Source: Cryptomeria japonica (lineage: Eukaryota > Streptophyta > Pinopsida > Cupressales > Cupressaceae). Taken from it: a stretch of 64,000 nt of DNA. Made by a program: the position numbers and the translations under genes. The notes under the pieces were generated by a model. It was not told the origin of the DNA. It did no database searches and was given only the letters and a program-made list of their open reading frames with translations. The stretch lies in contig NC_081407.1 of assembly GCF_030272615.1 (NCBI RefSeq), positions 435,830,230-435,894,229 of the forward strand. Direction: 5' to 3'. Shown here one piece after another: positions 12,701-21,786 of this stretch (position 1 is its first letter; the number at the start of each line of letters is the position of its first letter).

Positions 12701-12942
12701 TCTTGAGAAAGAAAAAGACAAAATCATAAGAAGAGCCAAAAGTCTGAGAGGCTTGGTGAGTCCCCAATTGGATTCACTCAGTGTACATAAGAAGGAGTGT
12801 ATGGATATGGTTGGAAAGACCACACCACCAGAGTTAAGTGAGAAAGATTCATTTTCTCATATACTAAATGGACTTTTATCTATTTCTGTCACTTTGAAAA
12901 CTGGTTGGGATACTTATCTTGAGCTATTGGACAAGGTATATC
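9793..12942 (+). pseudogene. NE2 ORF2, about 1060-codon protein of unknown function
   Basis: ATG at 9793 (MEEISSS). One frame is kept from 9793 to about 12420, broken only by nonsense codons (among them 9970, 10066, 10171, 10390, 10861, 10972 and 11239); a shift near 12420 moves the tail to another frame. Residues 1-355: conserved N-terminal domain with HYHIEDLG, RVHGEF, KITKESIRAITSLP and FDIPVGRQL. Next a basic linker (about 10960-11240), a second conserved helical block (11340-11760, VQFYYDHLEND ... YLDIYKKAL), a Thr/Val/Glu-rich region and a C-terminal coiled coil (12570-12940). C1 splits the last codons; the frame resumes at 20306 and stops at 20335-20337. Function unknown. Confidence 0.8.
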
Positions 12943-14414
12943 TGATAACTCAATGATGAATGAATAGTACCAAATCGGTACTGAGAGGGGGGGGTGAATC
13001 AGTATAGACAAAAACACATTCCTAAAACTGATTTGTCAGTAGACACTGTGCTTTGGTAGACAAATAGTAACACTGGTCTTAAACAGAGTACAACAGGTAA
13101 AACCCAGAATAACTGAGACAAGCATAAACCGATTGACACTTATCTTTTCATACAATCTAATACTTCATTTCAATTTCATCCTAGTGCATGAACATGTAAT
13201 CTATCATCAAAAATATATAAACAACTAGATCAACATGATTTACCTTCAAACAAATCACTTAAACCATCACATGAATAACACCACACATGACACACAGATT
13301 TTTCACGTGGAAACCCAACTGGGAAAAACCACGGTGGGGATGAATACCCACAAGCTGTTTTTGAACTCTTTAGAAGTTTGCTCTATTAGGAGCCTTGTCT
13401 GGTTAAAGACTGATACAATAGGTTCTATTAGGAACCGATCCTGTTAGGGATCACTCGGTTAAGGGATGGCTAGAATACCCAGTTAAGGGTTAAACCCTAT
13501 TAAAGGTTACCTTGTTAGAGGATTTCAAGAACTCAATGGTTTTGAGTCACCCTGTCAAAGGATTTACAGTAAGCTGGTTAAAGCTACCCTATTAAGGGAT
13601 TTCCCAACTATTGAAATGGTTAGAGATCAACAGGTATTACAATGATATGGTAACAACACTCAATGCCAATGCAGATCCGCTTTAGCTCCTCTTCACCTTC
13701 TGCACTTACACTCTGCAGGTATCACTTCTCTCCTCTGGTCTATCAAGAATCACGTATCTCTTCACTTGGATACACACACAACTTTTTCCAACAACCTCAG
13801 AAAGAAACACAACAACAACCTTATAGGAAACAGATAGGTCGGTAGCATAAACCCTAAACCCTAAACCAATTTGGTTAAGCAATTCAAATGGTTCAATCCT
13901 GACCGTTGAGCACATTGCATTAAATGCAATAGTCTTGAACTGATCTCAAGATGTTCTCCATCATTCATTTTCCACCACTTTCATGGTGGCTGATAACCCA
14001 TCACGCATTTTCACCATTTGCAGACTTCGCACATTCCTGAGGTAGATAGGAACAATCTTCTTCATGCAAGGTCCTTCACACGCACAAGGCTGACGTGGCA
14101 ACATGATCTGTTCTTTGTTACAATGCTAACTCATCACACAAAGTCACCGGTTGAGTCACACAGGCTTGAATCACTTCAACCGAAAACCCTGAAGTTGAGA
14201 CTACCAACCAGTAGTCATACAAAGCTTCCATGTACCAGTTCCCATATCCACATGCCAGTTCACCTTGAACAAACACACCGCTTCACAATGTTATACCGGT
14301 TCTCACATATACCGGTTCTTGGTAACATACTAGTTCTCTCTTCTTCAACATATTGACATCAATGACAACATACAATTTCATCATGTCCTCATACCAGTTC
14401 ACATAATGCCAACA
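12943..14414 (-). repeat. C1 3' LTR
   Basis: 1472 bases, TGATAACTCA to ATGCCAACA on the plus strand; pairs with 18825-20300 (1476 bases). The differences I can see are mostly C/T and G/A. Contains the G tract (about 12985-12994), the hairpin module (about 13310-13352), a field of degenerate GGTTAAGG / GTTAGAGG repeats (about 13380-13620) and two copies of the telomere-like AAACCCT unit (about 13852-13866). Confidence 0.92.
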
Positions 14415-14430
14415 ATCTCCCCCTTTGGTA
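14415..14430 (-). other. C1 polypurine tract
   Basis: The minus strand reads CCAAAGGGGGAGAT immediately before the LTR start TGTTGGCA. It lies in the loop of a TACCAA / TTGGCA inverted repeat spanning the PPT-LTR boundary. Confidence 0.85.
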
Positions 14431-14659
14431 TTGATGGCAATATACAAAGATATCTCTCTGCTTCACATCTTCTCCCCCAATTTCTGCAGATATCTTCTCC
14501 ACTTCACTTCTTCTCCCCCTTTGAAAATAATGCCAAAGTGGAGGCACAAGCTTCCCTATTCCATTATGTTGCTCTCCCTGAGGAGTAGCATCCTTCAACG
14601 CATCAATCTTGAAAAAATATTTGACTATGCAATACCTGACTGATGTGGAGCATATACCT

Positions 14660-16100
14660 TTAGTTCACCTCCTGAAGGGGTAGCACCCCTAATTCACCTC
14701 TTGAATACATAAATGTAGTCTTTGGGAGAGGCTTGGTGAATATGTCTGCTAACTGCTACTTACTAGAAACATGTTCAAGTGCAATCTCTTTGTTCTGAAC
14801 CTTTTCCCTCAAGAAATGATACTTAAGCTCAAAGTGCTTGGTTCTAGAATGTAAAACTGGATTCTTGGAGATGTTAATTGCACAAGTATTGTCACAAAAT
14901 ATACTTATCAGTTCAGATATAGGAAATTTGAAGCCATTTAATACATGCTTCATCCAAATTGTCTGAGTGCAGTTCATGAAAGCTGCAACATACTCTACTT
15001 CTGCTGTAGATCAAGAGATACAACTCTGCTTCTTACTCATCCATGAGACTAGTCTACCATCGAGAAAGAATGCACCACCGGTTGTGCTCTTTCGGTCGTC
15101 CACATTACTTGCCCAATCAACGTCTATAAATACTTTCAAGTTTAAATCCTTTCTATATGGATACCACAATCCATAATCAATAGTTCCCTTCAGATACCTA
15201 AGAATTTGCTTGACTGAAACCAAGTGGGATTCTCTTGGACTTTTCTGGAACCTTACAGTAATGCCAACTATATGTGCAATATCTGGTCTGTTATGCACTA
15301 CATAATGTAACTTACTAATCATTGACCGGTATTCCTTCTCATTAACCAATGTTGAGTCATCCTCTTTGGATAGTTTACAACTGGTCACCATCGGTGTACC
15401 AACCGGTTTGCTATCTTCCATGCCAACGGTCTTCAACACCTCTTTGACATACTTGGACTGAGTGATAAAGATTCCATCTTTCATCTATTGAATCTGTAGT
15501 CCAATGAAGAACTTAATCTCCCCTATGAGTGACATCTCAAACTCTTTCTCCATCTCATCTGAAAAACTCAGGACTCATCTTGTCATCTCCACCAAAGATA
15601 ATGTCATCAACAAATACCTCACAGATCAGGATCTGATCTCCTTCAGATTTCAAGTAGATATTATTATCTTTGCTTGTTCTCTCAAATCCAATCTTCACAA
15701 GATGGGAGTACAGGCATTCATATGAGGCTCTAGGTGCCTGCTTTAGACCATATAAGGCTTTATGTAGCGTACACACCATGTCACTATCTTTAGATAGGGC
15801 AAACCCATCTAGTTTCTCTATATACACCTCCTCTTCAAGTACACCATTTAGGAATGTAGATTTTACATCCATTTGATATACTTTGAATCCTTTAAAAGCT
15901 GCATATGCAAGAAGCATACGAACTCCTTCCAATCTAGCTACAGGAGCAAAGGTTTCTCCATAGTCTTCTCCTTCTTCTTGGGCATATCCTTTACACACCA
16001 ATTTGGCTTTGTTTCTAATCATTGTGCCATCCTCATTCAACTTATTTCTGAAAACCCATTTGGTACCGATGACATTTTTATGCTCCGGTCTAGGTACCAA
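14660..16100 (-). pseudogene. C1 reverse transcriptase and RNase H
   Basis: RT begins at about 16100 ([52 protein letters not shown]) and keeps the catalytic VDD in [12 protein letters not shown] frameshift near 15555-15490 moves to the next frame, where the RT thumb (QSKYVKEVLKTVGM, KPVGTPM) and connection follow, then RNase H (DVDWASNVDDRKSTTGG, FCDNTCAINISKNPV). Copia RNase H usually ends LADIFTKPL, and this is present after a stop near 14755. Stop at 14660-14662. Dead through one shift and at least two stops; in family order it follows integrase. Confidence 0.9.
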
Positions 16101-16427
16101 AGACCATGTACCATTTCTCTCTATCTAGTCAAGTTCCTCTTCCATTGCCTTGATCTAGTCTTCATCTTTATGTGCCTCTTTGAATGATTTAGGCTCAAAT
16201 TCAGAGATCATACATGAGTTTTCTCTGACCTTTCTTCTTGTAAGGATTCCTACATCCTTAACTCCTATGATCTGCTTAGGATCATGATTCAACTTGACAT
16301 ACCGAGGAATGGTCTTAACAGATTCCTCTTGCTTTTCTTCTTCATCCTCATCTCCATCAGTATCAGCATCTACATCTATCGGTGTAGGAACACTGTTACT
16401 GGTACTCGGTTGACTGGCAACTGGTTC

Positions 16428-17273
16428 CTAGAAGGTTACAACCCATTCATTTACCACTAGCTCACTATCAGTTTCCTCAGTTTTCTCAGAGGTTTCATCA
16501 ACTCTCACATTGATGCTTTCCATAATTCTCTGAGTCCTATTATTGAAACACTTGAGAGATTTTCTCTTGGTGGAATACCCTAGGAATATTCCCTTATCAC
16601 ATTTTGCATCAAATTTGCTCTGGTGTTCGCTCCTCTTGATGTAACATTTGCTACCAAACACTCTAAAGTAGCTAACCACAGGTGCCCTACCAGTCCAATA
16701 CTCATAAGGAGTTTTATCCTTACCTTTCTTGATGAGTACCCGGTTCATTGTGTAGACTGCAGTGCTCACCGCTTCTCTCCAAAAGGTGTGAGTAACCTTT
16801 CCTTGAATCAACATTGTTCTTGCTGCTTCAAACATAGTTCAGTTATTCCCCTCTGCTAGGCCATTCTGCTGTGGAGTCTGAGGGGCAGACAGTTGCCTCT
16901 TGATGCCATGTTCTTCATAGTACTTGTTGAATTCACCGGAAGTGAATTCCCCTCCTTGATCATTTCTAAGGCACTTGATCCTTTTACCGCTTTCCTTCTC
17001 CACTAATGCTCTGAAAGCTTTGAACTTTCCAATAGCTTCATACTTATCTTTCAAGAATGTGACCTGCATCATTCTTGAGCAGTCATCAATGAGAATCATG
17101 AAGTACCTATCACCCTGCACACTCCTAGTTTTCATAGGACCACACAAATCAGTGTGCACAAGATCAAGTAAATTGTCAGCAGTGAAAGGTTTACCTTTAA
17201 AGGTTGAGGAAGACATTTTCCCCAATTGACATTCTCCGCACAAGGTATTTTCTAGTTTGCTCAGCACCAACAA
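16428..17273 (-). pseudogene. C1 integrase
   Basis: CGECQLGKM (17230 region) is the end of the zinc-binding GAG-pre-integrase segment. The catalytic core follows with D in DLVHTDLCGPM, D in LIDDCSRMM and the NDQGGEFTSGEF block, then PQQNGLAE, which completes the D,D-35-E arrangement (E kept). A stop near 16838 (from Arg or Gln, 'EGNN*T') splits core from C-terminal part (FWREAVSTAVYTMNR, RVFGSKCYIKR, GIFLGYSTKRKSLKCFN). A shift near 17290 joins it to the upstream frame. Confidence 0.88.
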
Positions 17274-17292
17274 CCCTCTAACTACCTTGATC

Positions 17293-17850
17293 TTACTTCA
17301 CAATGTTATAAAATTTTACATGGCAGAGTCTCCTATGCCATATCCAGCTGTCATCGAACTTGGCCATAAGACATGTACTGATATTTACATTTAGCTAAAA
17401 TAGGTTACCTTTGGTCTGCATGCCGATGGCCACCAGTTCACCATTCTTTCCTTTGATTCTGCACACTCTATTCTTGAATTCCAGAGTGAGACCAGTATCA
17501 TTCAGCTGGGAAACACTCAGAAGGTTGTGTCTGAGACCATCAAACCAATACACATTGTCAGCACTACTCTTTCTATTCAGAGAGATGGACCCTCTGCCTT
17601 TGACCATACATGGTGCATCATTACCAAAGCGAACCACACAACCATCATACTCTTCCAAGGATAGAAAATTGCTCCGGTCACCAGTCATATGGTGAGAATA
17701 GCCACTGTCAATAATCCACTCATTAGAATTATCAAAGCGGGAGACAAGAGGCTTCTTGTCTGACACATCTTCCTTGACAACAACAAACACAATATCTTTA
17801 TTTTCTTCATCTTCTGATTCCTCATCTATGACACCTTCATCAACTACCAC
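17293..17850 (-). pseudogene. C1 protease and pre-integrase segment
   Basis: The aspartic protease active site reads WIIDSGYSHHMTGD, the usual Copia DSG(C/A)S(H)HMT motif with Tyr for Cys/Ala. Then GRGSISL and the conserved LLSVSQL segment. Same frame as gag, separated from it by one TAG (about 17863). A stop near 17395 precedes LNVNISTCLM and WHRRLCHV of the pre-integrase zinc domain. Confidence 0.85.
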
Positions 17851-17862
17851 AAAACAGTTTCT

Positions 17863-18753
17863 CTAGTTTCCTCCTTTGAATTTCTTGAACCTTTCCGGTT
17901 TGTCCTTGTTGTCACCATTAGGATAGTTTACAGCAATATGTCCTATCCGGTTACAAGAAAAGCATTTCAAAGGGAGCTTACCTTTGTATTTACCGGTTCC
18001 TTTCGAAAGTTTTCTGGCGAGAAGAGCTTCAAATTCCATCAGAATCTCCTCATCATTCATTTCTCTGCTCTGTCTTGGTTCACCATTAGTGCTTGCTTCT
18101 TTTCCTTTTCTAGATGGTACAATAGAAGCTTTAAAAGTTGATTTAGTCTTTTAAACACTGCCATCAAAACTATTTAGCTCATAGGCTGTTATTTTTGCAA
18201 TGATGGAGTCTAGGGATACCTTAGTCATGTCTATTGATCTCAACTCCTGAATAGCAACAACCCTTATTGCATAGACTGGCAATAAAGATCTCAGAACTTT
18301 GCTTACCATAGTGGAATCTTCCATTTTACCACCTGCACTCTTGATATCTCTGACAACAGTTTTGATTCTTATTGCATACTATTGAATGGTCTCACCTTCA
18401 ACCATCCGCATGTCTTCAAACTTCCCTCTAAGGCTTTCTTCCTTAGCTTGTTTTACATGCTCATCACCGTCATAGATATTTTCAAGAGTATCTCATACTT
18501 TTTTGGGATTTACTTTATCTTGGACATCAATAAACTCAATGTCAGATAAACTACTAATTAGGGCTTCCATGACTTGCCCATTCTCCTGCATCTCTCTCTT
18601 TTGGTCATTGGTGAGAGTATCGGTAGGGGCAACATAAGCATTCTCAACATAGCTCCAGCATTGAGCACCCATGCTTCTGATGTATATCTTCATTCTATCT
18701 TTCCATATATTGAAATTATCTCTGTTGAACTTTAAACCTTCCCTCTTCATCAT
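17863..18753 (-). pseudogene. C1 gag
   Basis: Starts at ATG 18753 (MMKREGLKFNRDNF), 72 bases inside the LTR end. The Copia gag (UBN2-type) segment NIWKDRMKIYI is near residue 15. Stops at about 18493, 18380 and 18150 break an otherwise single frame. The zinc knuckle near 17950 reads CFSCNRIGHIAVNYP, with the last Cys changed to Tyr. About 295 codons up to the first stop before the protease, typical for Copia gag. Confidence 0.85.
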
Positions 18754-18810
18754 TAGATTGGGATCTTTTCCTCAAGCAGTTAAGCTTATAACATAGAGGA
18801 CCTGAAGGAT

Positions 18811-18822
18811 GCTCTGATACCA
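18811..18822 (-). other. C1 primer binding site
   Basis: TGGTATCAGAGC on the minus strand, two bases inside the LTR: an exact match to the usual initiator Met-tRNA PBS core. Confidence 0.92.
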
Positions 18823-18824
18823 AT

Positions 18825-20300
18825 TGATAACTCAATGATGAACGGATAGTACCAAACCAGTACTGAGAGGGGCGGGGTGAACCAGTACAGACTAAAACAC
18901 ATTCCTAAAACCGATTTGTCAGCAAACACTATGCTTTGGCAGACAAATAGTAACACCGGTCTTAAACAGAGTACAACTAATAAAACCTAGAATAACTGAG
19001 ACAAGCATAAACCGATTGACACTCATCTTTTCATACAATCTAATACTTCATTTCTATTTCACCCTAGTGCATGAACATGTAATCTATCATAAAAAATATA
19101 TAAACAACTAGATCAACATGATTTACCTTTAGACACAAATCACTTAAACCATCACATGAATAACACCACACATGACACACATATTTTTCATGTGGAAACC
19201 CAACTGGGAAAAACCACGATGGGGATGAATACCCACAAGCTATTTGTGAACTCTTTAGAAGTCTACTCTGTTAGGATCCTTGTCCGGTTAAAGACTAATA
19301 CAATAGGTTCTATTAGGAACCGATCCTATTAGGGATCACTAGATTAAGGGATGGCTAGAATACCTGGTTAAGGGTTAAACTCTATTAAAGGTTACCTTGT
19401 TAGAGGATTTCAAGAACTCAATGGTTTTGAGTCACCCTGTCAAAGGATTTACAGTAAGCTGGTTAAAGCTACCCTATTAAGGGATTTCCTAAATATTGAA
19501 GTGGTTAGAGATCAACAAGTATTACAATGATCTGGTAACAACACTCAATGCCAATGCAGATCCGCTTTAGCTCCTCTTCACCTTCTACACTTACACTCTG
19601 CAAGTATCACTTCTCTCCTCTGGTCTGGCAAGAATCATGTATCTCTTCACTTGGATACACACACACAACTTTTGCTAACAACCTCAGAAAGAAACACAAC
19701 AACAAGCTTATAGGAAACAAATAGGTCGGTAGCATAAACCCTAAACCCTAAACTTGTTAGGTTAAGCAATTCAAATGGTTCAATCCTAACCATTGAGCAC
19801 ATTGCATTAAATGTAACAGTCTTGAACCAATCTCAAGATGTTCTCCATCATTCATTTTCCACCGCTTTCATAGCGGCTGATAACCCATCACGTGTTTTCA
19901 TCGTTTACAGACTTCGCACATTCTCGAGGTAGATAGGAACAATCTCCTTCATGCAAGATCCTTCATGCGCACAAGGCTGACATGGCAACATGATCTGTTC
20001 TTCATTACAATGCTAACTCATCACACAAAGTCATCGGTTGAGTCACACAGGCTTGAAGCACTTCAACCGAAAACCCTGAATTGAGACTACCAACTGGTAG
20101 TCATACAAAGCTTCCACGTACCAGTTCCCATATCCACATGTCAGTTCAACTTGAACAAACAAGCCGCTTCACAATGCTATATCAGTTCTCACATATACCG
20201 GTTCTTGGTAACATACCAGTTCTCTCTTCTTCAACATATTGACATCAATGACAACATACAATGTCATTATGTCCTCATACCGGTTCACATAATGCCAACA
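18825..20300 (-). repeat. C1 5' LTR
   Basis: 1476 bases, partner of 12943-14414, with the same TG...CA ends, G tract, hairpin module (about 19190-19225), repeat field and telomere-like AAACCCT pair (about 19736-19751). Confidence 0.92.
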
Positions 20301-20596
20301 ATACCTAGAAAATTTCAAATTTGTTAAGCTTCGGTAGGATATTTTTGGAATATTCATTGTACAGTTTTTTGATCTTTGACATTATTTTTAGAATTTTTGA
20401 TGGCATTGATGTCAAAGGGGGAGTGATATAAATGTTAAAAAGAAAAAATGTTGTATATATTAGGGGGAGACATGGAATATGGAGTATTTTGCATTGATGA
20501 ATATCCAGCTCAGGGAGAGAAGGCAGGATGAAACTGGCAGATGAAACTTTGACCATGGTTCACATGAGTGTTGCCATCAATGCCAACGGGGAAGAT
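20301..20596 (+). other. NE2 tail: end of ORF2, 3' UTR and polypurine tract
   Basis: After removing C1 and one target copy, the ORF2 frame reads through to TAG at 20335-20337. Non-coding sequence follows with two G-rich purine runs (20415-20424 and 20462-20470) and a terminal PPT ACGGGGAAGAT (20586-20596) directly before the LTR TGTTGACA. TGCCAA and TTGACA flank this PPT as an inverted repeat, as in C1, C3 and NE3. Confidence 0.7.
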
Positions 20597-20691
20597 TGTT
20601 GACAATTGACACTCAATTGGTTGGTTTCATTATGTTTTCATTGATGGCAACATGGTATCTTGTTTTGGCTTCATGTTTTGGTTCAGTTGTG
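20597..20691 (+). repeat. NE2 3' LTR, first 95 bases
   Basis: TGTTGACAATTGACACTC onward matches 7411-7510 of the 5' LTR. It stops at the NE3 insertion; the remainder resumes at 27254 after the TTGTG duplication. Confidence 0.9.
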
Positions 20692-21474
20692 TGTTAGGAT
20701 TCCCAAAGATACTGAGGGGAGGGGGGGTGAATCGGTAACTTGCTGGTTAATAGATTTTCTTAACTTATTAAATGAATTGCATCTCAAAATAGTATACCAG
20801 TAAACAAGAATTAATGCAGTAAATAAGAACAACAACCACAACATAGAAAGCACACCATAACATAATATTTTTAATGAGGAAACCCGGTGTGGGAAAAACC
20901 TCGGTGGGATTTATGACCCATAATATTCGCTTACTGGCCAATAAGTGAATATTACTGTTACAATAGGGGCCTGCACATGCAAGAAAGCCAACTGCCTAAA
21001 GCTCACTGCTTAAGTACAAAAAAGAGAAGTCTCGCTGACTTACAAAAGTGGATTATGAAAATCCAATGTCATGTACTGCTTTGGATCAACATCTACTATG
21101 CCAGGTTCAGTACCGGTTTAAGCTCATACAACTTACAAAACCTTATTCCAAACTCTGCCTTAATATTCACATCTTAGTTCTGCAATAATCTAACCATATC
21201 CGCATATCTCCTCAAATGAGTTACAAGAGCTCATACTTATATGAGTCATATTACAACTCTCCTTGTCGGCTTACAAAAAGATTTTACAATTAAATACAAA
21301 ATACAATAAATAAAATCTTGTCGGCCAGGATGCAAGTGAACATCTTTGTCGCTGCTCGTGCTGGTGTCTATGCTTGTGCCGGTGTCTGTCGGTGCCATAG
21401 GATTGTAAGGCTGCCATCAATGACAATACCTTCAATCACCTACAATTTCTCATTGGAGTGTGAATTTGCCAACA
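20692..21474 (-). repeat. NE3 3' LTR
   Basis: 783 bases, TGTTAGGATTCC to TTTGCCAACA on the plus strand; partner of 26471-27248. Has the interrupted G tract (20713-20727), the hairpin module (about 20876-20925) and the 'gggcctgcacatgcaa' block shared with C2, C3 and S1. Confidence 0.93.
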
Positions 21475-21490
21475 ATCTCCCTCTTTGGCA
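21475..21490 (-). other. NE3 polypurine tract
   Basis: CCAAAGAGGGAGAT on the minus strand abuts the LTR TGTTGGCA. TGCCAA before it and TTGGCA after it form a perfect 6-bp inverted repeat. Confidence 0.85.
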
Positions 21491-21786
21491 TTGATGGCAA
21501 CACTCATGAGAAAAAGCTAAAATGTGTATCCAAAACTGTTGTCCAAACATATCTTACCAAAACTGTCAAAACTGTGTGCTCCCCCTGAGTTGGTGATCTC
21601 TGCTATCATATCCTTTTTCTCATCTACTACTCCCCCTTTGGCATCAATGACAAAGGTTGTCATTCAATGTCAACTGAGTGTAGTTCTTGTCATGATCCCT
21701 GTAACCGGTTGGTTACAATCTGATATAACTCTACTAAAGAAACATTCAGACTATTGTAGAATCTTTCACTATCTTTCAGTGCTGCT

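Larger units (their letters stand above)
12943..20300 (-). mobile_element. C1: near-complete Ty1/Copia element
   Basis: 7358 bases on the minus strand: 5' LTR 18825-20300, PBS 18811-18822, gag-pol about 18753-14660, PPT 14415-14430, 3' LTR 12943-14414. Copia domain order (gag, protease, integrase, RT, RNase H) is kept. Target duplication ATATC (12938-12942) and ATACC (20301-20305), one change. It sits in the last codons of NE2 ORF2. The reading frame is a single polyprotein with two frameshifts and about ten stops, so it was autonomous in the past and is now dead. Its LTRs resemble those of NE1 and NE4. Confidence 0.9.

Noticed and set aside
12943..20300. Possible CRISPR-like or satellite array from repeated short motifs in LTRs
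   Set aside because: Spacing and unit sequence are irregular and the units sit in paired LTRs of a plant Copia element.
20410..20475. Alternative 3' LTR start of NE2 after the first G-rich purine runs
   Set aside because: Alignment with the 5' LTR begins only at 20597, after the third purine tract.
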